Below the pieces are notes generated by a model that was not told where the DNA came from, ran no database searches, and saw only the letters and a program-made list of their open reading frames with translations. Below, in pieces: positions 12,063 to 24,160 of a stretch of DNA of 64,000 nt (positions are counted from its first letter, which is position 1; each line of letters begins with the position of its first letter). Source of the stretch: JALZKA01 sp963734015 (GTDB lineage Bacteria > Actinomycetota > Thermoleophilia > Solirubrobacterales > 70-9); contig CAVTFG010000016.1 in assembly GCA_963734015.1 (NCBI GenBank), forward strand, positions 62,001 through 126,000, in the 5' to 3' direction. The position numbers and the translations under genes were made by a program.

Positions 12063-12929
12063 ATGCCGCACTTCTCCGGCGTGATCACCGCGATGGTGAC
12101 GCCGTTTGCAGAGGACGGGTCGGTCGACCTCGAGCGGGCCAGGAGCCTGGCCGCGCACCTGGTCGAACACGGATCGCACGGGCTCGTGGTCTCGGGGACG
12201 ACGGGCGAGTCGCCCACGCTGAGCGACAGCGAGAAGCTGCGGCTCCTCGAGGTCGTGCTCGAGGAGGTCGGCGACCGCGCCACGGTCATCGCCGGCACCG
12301 GCTCCAACGACACGCACCACACGGTCGAGCTGACCGGTCGCGCCGCGCGGGCGGGCGCCAATGGCGTCCTGGTCGTCACGCCGTACTACAACAAGCCCAA
12401 CGACGCGGGCCTGCGCGCGCACTTCGCTGCCGCAGCCGAGGTGGCGGGGGAGACCCCCGTGGTCCTCTACAACATCCCTTCGCGCTGCGTGCTGAACCTG
12501 TCGCCCGACTTCATGGCGGCGCTCGCCGCCGAGATCCCGAACGTGGTGGCGGTGAAGCAGGCGAACAACTCAGAGCTCGGCCCGATCGAGGGCATGGACG
12601 TCCTGGCGGGCAACGACGAGACCTTCGCCCGGTGCCTGGAGGTGGGGGGGACCGGCGGGATCCTCGTCGCCTCGCACGTCGTCGGCGACCAGATGCGCCA
12701 GATCTACGACGCGGCGGTGGCCGGAGACCACGAGCGAGCGCGCGAGATCGAGGCAGGGCTGCGACCCGTCTACGAGGCGCTCAACGTGACTGCGAACCCG
12801 ATCCCGGTGAAGGCCGCGCTGGAGGCGCAGGGCCTGATCGGCGGCGGCCTGCGGCTGCCCATGGTTCCCGCAAGCGATTCCGAGCGCGAGGTCGTACGCG
12901 GCGCTCTGGAGGCGGTCCCGGCCGCGTGA
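12063..12929 (+). CDS. dapA: 4-hydroxy-tetrahydrodipicolinate synthase DapA
   Basis: 288 codons from ATG 12063, the normal DapA length. It is a TIM barrel with SGTTGESPTL, the TPYYNKPN and YNIPSR active-site segments, and the Schiff-base lysine in VVAVKQANNS. It condenses pyruvate with aspartate semialdehyde, the first committed step to DAP and lysine. It shares a reading frame with dapB with no stop between; a complete start region and a normal length argue that it is a separate protein. The stop overlaps the RNase J GTG (GTGA). Confidence 0.93.
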   Translation: MPHFSGVITAMVTPFAEDGSVDLERARSLAAHLVEHGSHGLVVSGTTGESPTLSDSEKLRLLEVVLEEVGDRATVIAGTGSNDTHHTVELTGRAARAGANGVLVVTPYYNKPNDAGLRAHFAAAAEVAGETPVVLYNIPSRCVLNLSPDFMAALAAEIPNVVAVKQANNSELGPIEGMDVLAGNDETFARCLEVGGTGGILVASHVVGDQMRQIYDAAVAGDHERAREIEAGLRPVYEALNVTANPIPVKAALEAQGLIGGGLRLPMVPASDSEREVVRGALEAVPAA

Positions 12930-14596
12930 ACGCGGACGTTCGGATCCTTCCCCTGGGCGGCCTGGGGGAGATCGGCAAGAACATGACGGCCGTGGAGCGC
13001 GAGGGGCGAATCGTGATCGTGGACGCGGGCGTGATGTTCCCGACGGCGGAGATGCTCGGCATCGACCTGGTCTTGCCCGACTTCACCAGCCTGCGCGAGC
13101 GCGCGGATGACATCGAGGCGATCGTCCTCACCCACGGGCACGAGGACCACGTCGGAGCGCTTCCCTACGTGCTCCGTGAGCTCGGCATCCCCAATGCGAT
13201 CTACGGTGGCCCCCTGACCCTCGGCCTCGTCCGCTCGAAGCTCGAGGAGCGGAAGATCCGCGACGCGCCGCTGACGGTGCTGGAGCCGGGCGAGCGCGTC
13301 AGCGCCGGCCCCTTCGAGATCGAGACGATCCACATGTCGCATTCGATCCCGGACGCGCGGGCCGTCGCTCTCCATACCCCGCTCGGCGCTGTCCTGATCA
13401 CCGGCGACTACCGCTTCGACCAGACTCCCGTCGACGGCGTGCCCGCCGACATTGCCCGGCTGGCGGAGCTGGGCTCCGAGGGCGTCCTCTGCCTCTGCGG
13501 GGACTCCACCAACGCCGACCGCCCCGGGGTCGTCCCTTCCGAGGCGACGGTCGGGCCGGCGCTGGAACAGGTCTTCGCCGGCTGCGAGGGCCGGATCATC
13601 GTCACCTGCTTCGCGTCGAACGTGCACCGGGTCCAGCAGGTGATCGACGCGGCCGCGAGCCTCGACCGAAAGGTCGCACTGGTCGGCCGCTCGATGCGAA
13701 AGAACTTCAACATCGCGGCCAACCTGGGAATGGCGAACGCGCCGGAGGGCATCTTCATCCAGCCCAAGGAGATCGAGGACTTCCCGGACGAAAAGGTGAT
13801 CGCGATCTGCACGGGCAGCCAGGGCGAGCCCCTCTCCGCATTACGGCGGATGGCCTTCAACGACCATCGTGACGTCGAGCTGCACTCGGGCGACACGATC
13901 ATCTTCTCGGCGACCGCCATCCCGGGCAACGAGCGTTCGGTCAACGAGACGATCGACAAGATCTACGAGATCGGCGCGACCGTCGTGACCGCCGCGGACG
14001 CCCCGATCCACGTCTCCGGCCACGGCTCGCGCGAGGAGCTGAAGCTGATGCTCAACCTCACGCGGCCGCGCTACGTGTTCCCCTTCCACGGCGACCACAA
14101 GCGCATCCGGCTCCACGCGGAGCTGGCAGAGGCCGTCGGGATCGAGCCGGAGCGGATCTTCAAGGGCCGAAACGGCCTGGCGCTGGACATCTCGGAAAGC
14201 GGCGCGCGATTCTCCGACGACTTCCACGCCGGGATGATCTTCGTGGACGGCGTCGACATCGGCGACCCCGACGACGTCGCCCTGCGCGACCGCCGCGCCC
14301 TCTCCGGGGACGGCGTGCTGATCGTCGTTGCGACCGTCTCCTCGGACAACGGCGAGTCGGTTGCCGAGCCCGAAGTGATCTTCCGCGGGGTGCCGTTCAT
14401 CGAAGGCGAGGATCAGGTCGAGCTGATCGACGAGGTCCGGGACGTCGTCACGGACTCCCTCGCCGAATCAGCCGACGGCGGCGGCGCTCTCGAGGTCGCC
14501 CTCCTCCAGGAGGACCTCCACGACGACGTGGCCGAGTTCGTCTACTCCCGCCTGAAGCGCCGCCCGATGGTGCTACCGGTCGTCGTCGAAGTCTGA
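12926..14596 (+). CDS. rnj: Ribonuclease J
   Basis: 556 codons from GTG overlapping dapA. The metallo-beta-lactamase motif HGHEDH is at residues 70-75, followed by the beta-CASP features GDYRFDQTPVDG, ATAIPGNE and HVSGHGSREELKL, and a C-terminal domain. RNase J has 5'-3' exo- and endonuclease activity in mRNA decay and rRNA maturation. The dapA-rnj pairing is typical of Gram-positives. Confidence 0.96.
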   Translation: MNADVRILPLGGLGEIGKNMTAVEREGRIVIVDAGVMFPTAEMLGIDLVLPDFTSLRERADDIEAIVLTHGHEDHVGALPYVLRELGIPNAIYGGPLTLGLVRSKLEERKIRDAPLTVLEPGERVSAGPFEIETIHMSHSIPDARAVALHTPLGAVLITGDYRFDQTPVDGVPADIARLAELGSEGVLCLCGDSTNADRPGVVPSEATVGPALEQVFAGCEGRIIVTCFASNVHRVQQVIDAAASLDRKVALVGRSMRKNFNIAANLGMANAPEGIFIQPKEIEDFPDEKVIAICTGSQGEPLSALRRMAFNDHRDVELHSGDTIIFSATAIPGNERSVNETIDKIYEIGATVVTAADAPIHVSGHGSREELKLMLNLTRPRYVFPFHGDHKRIRLHAELAEAVGIEPERIFKGRNGLALDISESGARFSDDFHAGMIFVDGVDIGDPDDVALRDRRALSGDGVLIVVATVSSDNGESVAEPEVIFRGVPFIEGEDQVELIDEVRDVVTDSLAESADGGGALEVALLQEDLHDDVAEFVYSRLKRRPMVLPVVVEV

Positions 14597-14630
14597 ACTC
14601 AGCGTCAACCGAGCGCGGAGGGCAGGGCCC

Positions 14631-14675
14631 AAAAAAAGACCCGCCGGTTCTTAGGGAGGGGGAAGAACCGGCGGG
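14631..14675 (-). terminator. Rho-independent terminator of the two-component operon
   Basis: Perfect 13-bp arms at 14640-14652 and 14663-14675 with a 10-nt loop. Read on the minus strand they are followed by a run of seven T (the A run at 14631-14637). It sits downstream of the histidine kinase, which is transcribed right to left. Confidence 0.85.
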
Positions 14676-14702
14676 CCATGAACTTGGCTCAAGTGCCAAG
14701 CG

Positions 14703-14741
14703 GCTCGCCGGAATCGGGAGTCCGGGGGGATTCCGGCGAGC
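14703..14741. terminator. Second strong hairpin in the rnj/kinase convergent gap
   Basis: Perfect 13-bp arms GCTCGCCGGAATC (14703-14715) and its complement (14729-14741) with a 13-nt loop. There is no clear T run on either side, so it is only a possible terminator or RNA-stabilising element for the convergent rnj and kinase transcripts. Confidence 0.5.
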
Positions 14742-14789
14742 GGTGTCTCGTCCGTGCCAGGCACAGTAAGGGCCCGATGTAAACGATCC

Positions 14790-16242
14790 CTAAACCTTCG
14801 CTGAGACTTTGCTAGGAGCCTCGGCGGGTGCGTCCGACGCCGGCAGGGTGACCGTGAACCGGGCGCCTCCATTCGGGCCGGCTACCCGCCGTGACCGCGC
14901 CGCCATGCGACTCCGCGACGGCGCGGACGATGGCGAGGCCAAGGCCCGTGCCGGAATCCGCCGCGAGGTCGGCGGGACCACCACCGCGGACGAAGCGCGA
15001 GAAGACCTGCTCCTCCATGCCGGCGGGCAGGCCCGGCCCGTCATCGGAGACCTCGAGCACGGCAGAGCCGTCCCGGCGCTCGACCGTGACGGTTACGGTC
15101 GACCCCTCGGGCGTGTGACGTACCGCGTTATCGAGCAGGTTCACGGTCAGCCGGTGGAGCTCGTCCGTGTTGCCCGTGACCGCGACGGCGTCGCCGGTCT
15201 CGAGGCGCAGGGAGTGCTCGTCGGCGACGGGCCTGACTTCGGCGACCGCGGCCTCCGCGATCTCGGCGAGATCACACCGGGCGCGCTCTCCGAAGCGGCC
15301 CGCGTCCGCACGGGCCAGCATCAGGAGGTCGCCCACCAGGCGCCGCATGCGCCGGGAGGAGCGCAGGGCGGAGCTGACCATCTCGGTTTCCTCGCCGTCC
15401 GGCTGTTCTGCCTCGAGCCGGTCGTGCAGAAGCTCCAGGTTCGCGAGGATGCTCGTCAGCGGGGTGCGGAGCTCATGGGAGGCGTCGGCGACGAACTCGC
15501 GCTGGGCCTGCACCATCTGCTGCGACTCCGTCCTTGCGGCGTCCAGCTCCCCGAGCATCGAGTCGAGGGTTCGCGCAAGCTCGGCGACCTCGTCGTCTGC
15601 GAGCGGCTGGGGCATGTGGCGCGAGGGATCGCGCGTGGTAGCGATTTCCCGCGCGGTCGCGGTCAGGCCCGCGATCGGACGCATGGCGCGCCTCGCGATC
15701 CAGAGTCCGGCGAGGGTGGCGAGCAGGGCCCCGCCTCCCACGCCTACCCCGAGGAAGAGCCAGAGGCGGTTGACGGTGGCGTCGAGCTCATCGTGATCGC
15801 GGGCGTACTGGACGAATACGGGGTCCGGCGTGTTGGCGGTGGCGGGCATCACGCGCGTCGCGACCTCGAGCTCGCTGAAGCTCGTGATCCCCGGGACCGG
15901 TGGCGGAAGGGCGCGTGGATTCAGCGGGGCCTCGATTGGATGGCCGTCGCGCTCGACCAGGCTGATCGTGGCGTCGTTTGCGAAGACCGTCTCGTCCAAC
16001 GGGATCGGGCCGAGCACCTCGTGGGTGATGGGGTCGATCTCGATGCTGAAAGCGAGCTGGTTGGCCGCCGCCTCTAGCTCGTCTCGGAAGTCCGCGCGCA
16101 GGCGGTTCTCGACCAGGCGCCCGACACCCGCCGCGAACACGAGCAGGATCGCGAACGTCAGCCCCGCGGAAACCCCCGCGAGGCGCCAGCGGACGGGCCA
16201 GCGCGAAGGGGAGAGCACCAGCGGGCGTTCGCCCGACTCCAC
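14790..16242 (-). CDS. Sensor histidine kinase (frameshift near the 3' end)
   Basis: Two membrane helices (about residues 21-42 and 160-182) flank a roughly 115-residue extracytoplasmic sensor. HAMP, HisKA (QREFVADASHELRTPL, phospho-acceptor His256) and HATPase follow, with the N box LLDNAVRH, VSDDGPG and SGTGLGLAIV. The continuous frame stops at 14812 with an atypical Trp/Arg/His-rich end. One base on, the expected last strand GGARFTVTLP and a stop at 14790 appear, so a surplus base lies at about 14870-14879. The start is GTG, one base after the response-regulator stop. The domain order suggests an MprB/PrrB-type envelope sensor; the signal is unknown. Confidence 0.88.
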
Positions 16243-16243
16243 G

Positions 16244-16945
16244 TCAGTCCTCGCGGGCGGCCCGCATCACGTACCCCGCGCCGCGCTTGGTGTGGAGGAG
16301 CCGCGGCTCGCCGCCCTCCTCGAGCTTTCGCCTGAGGTTCGAGATGAAGACGTCGATCGTGTTGGTCATCGCGAGGGGGTCGTACCCCCAGACCTCCTCG
16401 AGGAGCCGCTCGCGCGAGACCACGAGCCGCTCGTTTCGCATCAGGAACTCGAGCAGCTCGAACTCGCGCGCCGTGAGCTCGATCTCGCGCTCGGAGCGGG
16501 CGACCTCGCGGGTTGCCGGGTTTAGCCGCAGGTCGCCGAGCACGAGGGTGGCCGCCCCCCGAGGCGGGCGGCGGCGCATGAGGGCCCGCATCCGGGCCAG
16601 CAGCTCCTGGCGCTCGAACGGCTTCACCAGGTAGTCGTCGGCGCCGGTGTCGAGCCCCTCGACCCGGTCGTCGAGGTCGGTGCGCGCGGTGAGGATCAGC
16701 ACCGGGACGTCGTCGTCCGCGCGCAGGCGCCGCAGGACCTCAACGCCGTCCAGCTTGGGGAGCCCCAGATCGAGGATCACGAGGTCGGGCACGAACTCCG
16801 CCGCGGCGCTCAGCGCCTCCTCGCCGTCGCCGGCGCTGCGGACCTCGTGGCCCTCCTGGCGCAGGGTCCGGCGCAGTACCTCGGCGATCTCCTGGTCGTC
16901 CTCCACGACCAGGATCCGTCCCGTATGTGCGTCGCTCTCGAGCAT
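16244..16945 (-). CDS. OmpR/PhoB-family response regulator
   Basis: 233 codons. The receiver domain has the acid pair in VVEDDQE, phospho-acceptor Asp59 in DLVILDLGLP, the LTA threonine and the KPF lysine. A winged-helix DNA-binding domain follows (ELTAREFELLEFLM and the C-terminal RGAGYVMR). It is the first gene of the minus-strand operon with the kinase. A TACCCT hexamer lies 9 nt before the ATG. It is closest in style to MprA/TcrA regulators; its regulon cannot be read from this window. Confidence 0.94.
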   Translation of the reverse strand: MLESDAHTGRILVVEDDQEIAEVLRRTLRQEGHEVRSAGDGEEALSAAAEFVPDLVILDLGLPKLDGVEVLRRLRADDDVPVLILTARTDLDDRVEGLDTGADDYLVKPFERQELLARMRALMRRRPPRGAATLVLGDLRLNPATREVARSEREIELTAREFELLEFLMRNERLVVSRERLLEEVWGYDPLAMTNTIDVFISNLRRKLEEGGEPRLLHTKRGAGYVMRAARED

Positions 16946-16969
16946 CCGTCACCAAGGGTAGGCGGGTTG

Positions 16970-16985
16970 TGCGCTTTGCAGCGCA
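16970..16985. promoter_or_regulatory. Inverted repeat in the regulator/ftsK divergent region
   Basis: TGCGCT-TTGC-AGCGCA is a perfect 6-bp inverted repeat with a 4-nt spacer, 25 bases upstream of the response-regulator start and in a locally AT-richer stretch between divergent genes. It is a candidate operator, perhaps autoregulatory. Confidence 0.35.
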
Positions 16986-17063
16986 ATATTTAGCGCGGCG
17001 TTAGTCCGGGCGTCCGGTGCAGGCACGAAGGGGACGCGTTGTAGGCGTCGAACCCATCTTCCG

Positions 17064-19560
17064 ATGGCCCGAGCCACCGCGACCACGCGTGCCCGGAAGC
17101 GCCCGCCGAAGAAGCGGGCGCCCGTGCGCCGCAAGCCCGATCCGAGGCAGCGCGCCCGGCAGGCGTGGGAGGGGCTCGAGCAGCGCCACTTCGACCTGAT
17201 CGGCCTGATCATGGTCGCCGGCGGCGTCTACTCGTCCTTCGTGCTCTACCTGGGCTGGGACGGCGGGCAAGTGGGGTCCTGGATGGAGACCGCGCTCGAG
17301 TACACGGTCGGACGCGTCGAGTACGTGGTGCCCCTGATGCTCTTCGGCCTCGGCCTGGCGCTGATCGCCCGGCCGATGATCCGCGCTCCCCGGGCGCTCA
17401 ACATCGGTGCGCTCCTGGTCCTGCTCGCGCTCCTGCTGGCGTTCGCCGCGGGCACGCTCGGCCTCGGCCCCGACCGGCCGCTGCGCGACGGCTACTTCGA
17501 GCCCCGCTTCTACACGACACACGGCGGGGCGGTGGGCGAGGCCCTCTACTGGGCTTCGACGACGCTCTTCCAGCGGCTCGGCGCGCAGATCCTGGCGATC
17601 CTGATGCTGCTCTCCGGCATCCTGCTGCTCACCGGGATGACGATCGCGAACCTGGTCGCGAACGCGGGCGGCGCGGCTCGAAAGGCCCGCGACACCACGC
17701 GCGTGATGGCGCGCACCGTCCGCCAGCCGGGCTCGCCGCCCACGGGGTGGGCCGAGCCGGAGGACGCCGACATCCAGATCACGCGCGCGGACGAGACCGG
17801 ATCGTTCGAGACCGAGCCGCTCACTCACGAGCCGGTGTGGGACGACGACGTCGAGGAGGCCGAGCCGGAGCCGGACGACGGGGCGGCCGCCGAGAAGCCG
17901 GCCACCGGCACGCACGCGGCGTTCTCGTACGACGAGTCGTCCGGGGTGGACGGCGACGTTCCACACGCGGTGAACGGCGACCCTCCGAAGGAGAGCGAGG
18001 CGCAACCCGCGCCGGAGGAGCTCACTCCGATGGGTAACAAGCGCACGGACGGGATCACGGTCTCCGACGAGGCGGCGTACGTGGTTCCGGAGACGAAGCT
18101 CCTCGAGAAGGGGAAGAACGACCCGGGCCCGGACCCGCGCGACCGCGAGGCGACGGCCAAGTCGCTCCTGGAGGCGCTCGAGCACTTCGGCGTCGAGGCA
18201 CGGATGATCGGGATGGTGTCCGGCCCGCACGTGAGCCGGTACGAATTCCAGCTGGCGCCGGGGACCAAGGTCTCCAAGGTCGCCGCGCTCAAGGACGACC
18301 TCGCCTACGCGCTCGCGTCGACCGATATCCGCATCCTGGCGCCGATCCCGGGCAAGAAGGCCGTGGGGGTCGAGGTCCCCAATTCCCGCCGGCGCCTGGT
18401 GCGCCTGGGCGACATCTACGAGGGCCGGCCGAAGGGCTCGTCCCCGCTGGTCGCCTGGCTGGGCAAGGACGTCTCCGGCCATGCCTGCTGGACCGACATC
18501 GCGCTGATGCCGCACGTGCTGGTCGCCGGGACCACCGGCTCCGGAAAGTCGGGCTGCATCAACGCGATCCTCAGCTCGATCCTGCTCCACGCGTCGCCCA
18601 ACGAGTGCCGGCTGGTGCTGGTCGACCCCAAACGGGTCGAGCTGAACCACTACGAGTCGCTGCCGCACCTGCTGACGCCGGTGGTCACCAACCCCCGCCT
18701 GGCCGCGAACGTCCTGGCGAACCTGATCGGCGAGATGGAGAGCCGGTACCAGGTCATGGGTGAGGCCCGCGCGCGCAACCTCGCGGAGCTCAACAAGACC
18801 CGCCGCAAGGAGGGCGAGGCTCCGTTGCCGCACATCCTCTGCGTGATCGACGAGCTCGCCGACCTCATGATGGTCGCCCCCGCCGAGGTCGAGGATTCGA
18901 TCATCCGCCTGGCGCAGAAGTCGCGCGCGGTCGGGATCCACCTCGTCCTCGCGACGCAGCGGCCGTCCACCGACGTCATCACCGGGACGATCAAGGTGAA
19001 CATCCCGGCGCGGATCGCGTTCGCCGTCGCCTCGCAGGTCGACTCCCGTGTGATCCTCGACCAGGGCGGCGCCGAGAGCCTGCTGGGGCAGGGGGACATG
19101 CTCTTCCGCCCGATCGGCACCTCGAAGCTCCAGCGCATCCAGGGCGCGTTCCTCTCCGAGAAGGAGATCGCGCGCCTCACGGGTCACTGGGCCAAGCAGG
19201 GCGAGCCGGAGTTCGACCCGGCGCTGCTCGAGGACCAGGCTTCCGAGGATGTCGAGCCCGGGGACGGCGAGTTCTCACCCGACGAGGACGACCTGCTGGA
19301 TGACGCGGCGCGCATCGTCGTCGAGAGCGGCACGGCCTCCGTCTCGATGATCCAGCGGCGCCTGCGCGTCGGCTATACGCGCGCCGGCCGTCTGATCGAC
19401 ATGCTCGAGCGGCGCGGGATCATCTCGGGCTACGAGGGCTCGAAGCCTCGTCAGGTCCTGGTCTCGATGGCCGACCTCCCCAGGATCCTCGGCGGGCGGA
19501 GACGCCGCCCACGGGGCGCCGCCCGCGGGGGAACCGGTCACCGCGGGTCCCGAGCAGTAA
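17064..19560 (+). CDS. ftsK: DNA translocase FtsK/SpoIIIE
   Basis: About 832 residues. A basic N terminus precedes four membrane helices (within residues 40-205), an acidic linker, then the alpha/beta motor with Walker A GTTGSGKSG from residue 489 and Walker B CVIDELADLMM, and a C-terminal winged-helix gamma domain (RLRVGYTRAGRLIDML). It pumps chromosomal DNA through the division septum. As written, the frame runs on into cinA. One base ahead, the end reads GGGDAAHGAPPAGEP and reaches TAA at 19558-19560, 11 bases before the cinA GTG, so a surplus G in 19494-19496 is the likely cause of the apparent 1262-residue fusion. Confidence 0.93.
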
Positions 19561-19571
19561 AGATTCACCGC

Positions 19572-20852
<1,281 letters not shown>

Positions 20853-21017
20853 AAAGCGCCGGTCGCCTTGGCCGCCGCAGTAGCAAACTCGATCTTCGAC
20901 CACTCGTGACCTACCCACTTCAGCACCTTCATACGCCTACTTATGTCGATCACAGCACCAAAGCCCACCCAGTGATGCACCTCGCGCGAAGGAGAAGAGG
21001 TGTGGGCAGCGATGCCG
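20853..21017 (-). other. Gap holding a possible short gene remnant
   Basis: There is no complete gene. On the minus strand an open frame from ATG 20980 (and an internal ATG reading MKVLKWVGHEWSKIEFATA) looks protein-like for about 45 residues before running into the antisense of cinA. It has no recognisable family and no ribosome site that I can defend. Base composition is less GC-rich than in the neighbours. Confidence 0.2.
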
Positions 21018-21680
21018 CTAGCGGGGACCCGCTCCCACTGCAGCCGGCGCCGGGGAGGCCGTCGCTTGGCTGCGCAGGAAGAGCAAGACGGCGACGATGA
21101 AGAGGACTAGGCCTATGGGACCGTACGGCGGGGGGTGGGCGCTGATCAGGAACGGGGAGATGCCGAGCAGGATGGCCACAGAAAGGGGTGCTGCAGCGCG
21201 ACGGCGCAGGGCGACCCCGGCGGCGATCATCGACGTCACCAGTGCGACGTTCCCGATGCTGACGAAGACTCCGAAATCGCGAAACAGGATGTTCTCCGCG
21301 TAGTCCTGGGTCAGGTCCTCCCGTGTCGCCTCATCTATCCCCGATTGCCCGTTCAGATCGTCAACGAGAGTGCCGACCCCGATTCCCTGCAACGTCTCGA
21401 AGGCACCGTAGAAGATGACGAATGGAATCAGCGCAATCCGGCTGACCCGCGCCGCAGTCCCCTCAACATCACGCATGAGCACATAGACCGCAGCGGCGAA
21501 CAGCGGGATGAAGATCAGCATCCCGATGTGGACCACGAGGAATCGATCCACCACGTCCTGCAGATTCAGATAGATCGTGTCGGGCTCCCCGCCGGGATGG
21601 AAGAGGAGGAGGATCGCCCACGCCGCTGGCACGCCCAGGATGAAGGCAACTTCACCGCGGCTCAGAGTTTGGCGCGACAT
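21018..21680 (-). CDS. Multi-pass membrane protein of unknown function
   Basis: 220 codons. About six hydrophobic segments are visible: near residues 11-26, 46-66, 82-97, 135-155, 165-182 and 188-207. A short loop between the third and fourth contains an acidic stretch (GIDEATREDLTQDYAEN). No catalytic motif and no family is recognised. Codon use is visibly less GC-biased than in flanking core genes, which suggests acquisition or weak selection. The gene stands alone between cinA and the cold-shock gene. A TAGAGT hexamer lies 11 nt before the ATG. Confidence 0.7.
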   Translation of the reverse strand: MSRQTLSRGEVAFILGVPAAWAILLLFHPGGEPDTIYLNLQDVVDRFLVVHIGMLIFIPLFAAAVYVLMRDVEGTAARVSRIALIPFVIFYGAFETLQGIGVGTLVDDLNGQSGIDEATREDLTQDYAENILFRDFGVFVSIGNVALVTSMIAAGVALRRRAAAPLSVAILLGISPFLISAHPPPYGPIGLVLFIVAVLLFLRSQATASPAPAAVGAGPR

Positions 21681-21912
21681 GGCCGATGCACACTCTATCC
21701 CCGCGGTTGACCGTTGCCAGTGAGGGAAGCAGACCAGGCGAGCTCATCGCCCGCCACCCGACTTTTCGAGCCAGAGCACCGCATAGGTACTCAAACGGGA
21801 AAACTCGAAGGCCTAGGATCGCGCACGTGCCGGACAATCGCTCAGGGCTAGGAGCGGGTTACTGCGGCGTCCGCTTCCGTGCGAGGGCACGTTGCAGGCT
21901 CTGAAACGAGAA

Positions 21913-21936
21913 GGGCGCCCCTCGAGGGGGGCGCCC
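21913..21936 (-). terminator. Hairpin downstream of the cold-shock gene
   Basis: GGGCGCCCC (21913-21921) pairs with GGGGCGCCC (21928-21936) around a 6-nt loop. On the minus strand it is followed by CTTCTCGTTTC, a weak T-rich stretch. It lies 31 bases past the csp stop. Confidence 0.6.
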
Positions 21937-21967
21937 GCTGCTCGCCGGTGTGGTTCCCGGGTCCGTC

Positions 21968-22165
21968 CTAGACGGGGCGGACGTTGATCGCGCGCGGGCC
22001 CTTCGGGCTCGACTCGGTCTCGAAGGTGACCTGGTCACCCTCCTTGACCGAAGCACCGGCGTCGACGCCGGTCTGATGCACGAACAGGTCCTTGTCACCG
22101 TCGTCGGGGGCGATGAAGCCGTATCCCTTTTCGGTGTTGAACCACTTGACTGTTCCGGTGGCCAT
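21968..22165 (-). CDS. Cold-shock domain protein (CspA family)
   Basis: 65 codons from ATG 22165 (MATGTVKWFNTEKGYGFI), with RNP1 KGYGFI and RNP2 DLFVHQT. It is a nucleic-acid chaperone that melts RNA structure. The start is fixed by AGGAGG 5 nt upstream, one of the strongest ribosome sites in the window. The in-frame extension to 22210 is rejected. A TACCTT hexamer about 115 bases upstream would give a long structured leader of the kind usual for cold-shock mRNAs. A terminator-like hairpin follows. Confidence 0.96.
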   Translation of the reverse strand: MATGTVKWFNTEKGYGFIAPDDGDKDLFVHQTGVDAGASVKEGDQVTFETESSPKGPRAINVRPV

Positions 22166-22386
22166 TGAGCCTCCTGTCCTAACTGATCTGCGTACGCTGC
22201 CGACTCGCACGGCTCGCTTGGACTCCTCCTCACGAGCCGGCTTCCGGACCGGGGCTCTGTGCCTCCGTCAGCGGGCAGCGAAAAGGTAGCAGCGCTCGCG
22301 CCTTCGAGGTCGCCGCGATCGGACGATGGTTCGGATCCGTGCGCGATCGGGTGCGCACCGTGACGAAGCCGCGCACGCCGCGCCCC

Positions 22387-22392
22387 TACGCT
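22387..22392 (+). promoter_or_regulatory. Leaderless-type -10 element of thpR
   Basis: TACGCT ends 7 nt before the thpR ATG. No ribosome site is present between it and the start. Confidence 0.55.
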
Positions 22393-22399
22393 GCCCCGG

Positions 22400-22987
22400 A
22401 TGAGTCCCGACGCCACCCGGATCCGTACCTTCGTCGCTCTCGACCTGCCCGAGGCCGTGCGGGCGGGGATCGACTCGTGGGCGGCGGCTGAGCTCGGCGA
22501 CGAGGCGCTGCGCCCGGTGGCCGCCGAGAAGCTCCACCTGACCCTGTGCTTCCTCGGCCACATCCCTGCCGCGGACGTGGAGCGGGCGGCTCGCACCGTG
22601 GTGGCGGTGCGGCCGCGACCCGTGCCGGTCAAGCTCCGCGCGGAGCCCGTGGCGAAGCCCGGGGGCCGTCCGCGCCTGTTCGCCTTGGACGCCGACTCGC
22701 CCGCGGCGGTGACCCTGCAGGAGGAGCTCGCGCGGGAGCTCGCCGAGGCGGGCGTCTACGAGCCCGATCAACGCCCGTTCTGGCCACACCTGACGGTCGC
22801 CAGGGTCAGGTCGGAGCGCGGCAAGCGCAGGCGGCCGCGAAGGGTCCGGGCTCGGCCGGGGGAGCTCCCGCCGGCGCTCGTACATACGTTCGATTCCGTC
22901 CGAATCGCTCTTTACCGTTCGAATCTGCGGCCTGGAGGTGCGCAATACGTGCCCCTGGCCAATCTGGACTTGCCGCCCACGGGATGA
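22400..22987 (+). CDS. thpR: RNA 2',3'-cyclic phosphodiesterase ThpR
   Basis: 195 codons. The two HxTx motifs of the 2H phosphoesterase fold are HLTL (His46) and HLTV (His130), with the family opening RTFVALDLPE. It hydrolyses 2',3'-cyclic phosphate ends of RNA (older name 2'-5' RNA ligase). It lies just upstream of recA, a common actinobacterial arrangement after cinA. Confidence 0.92.
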   Translation: MSPDATRIRTFVALDLPEAVRAGIDSWAAAELGDEALRPVAAEKLHLTLCFLGHIPAADVERAARTVVAVRPRPVPVKLRAEPVAKPGGRPRLFALDADSPAAVTLQEELARELAEAGVYEPDQRPFWPHLTVARVRSERGKRRRPRRVRARPGELPPALVHTFDSVRIALYRSNLRPGGAQYVPLANLDLPPTG

Positions 22988-23006
22988 CCGGGGCGGGGAA
23001 GAGGTG

Positions 23007-24137
<1,131 letters not shown>

Positions 24138-24160
24138 GCGACCGCGCGGGCCGCGTAGCG

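Noticed and set aside
17001..19187. Long minus-strand open frame opposite ftsK (about 730 codons)
   Set aside because: Mirror of the FtsK coding frame; no recognisable motif or start signal.
22938..23006. Longer N terminus for RecA
   Set aside because: It overlaps the end of thpR and encodes a Trp/Cys/Pro-rich stretch unlike RecA.
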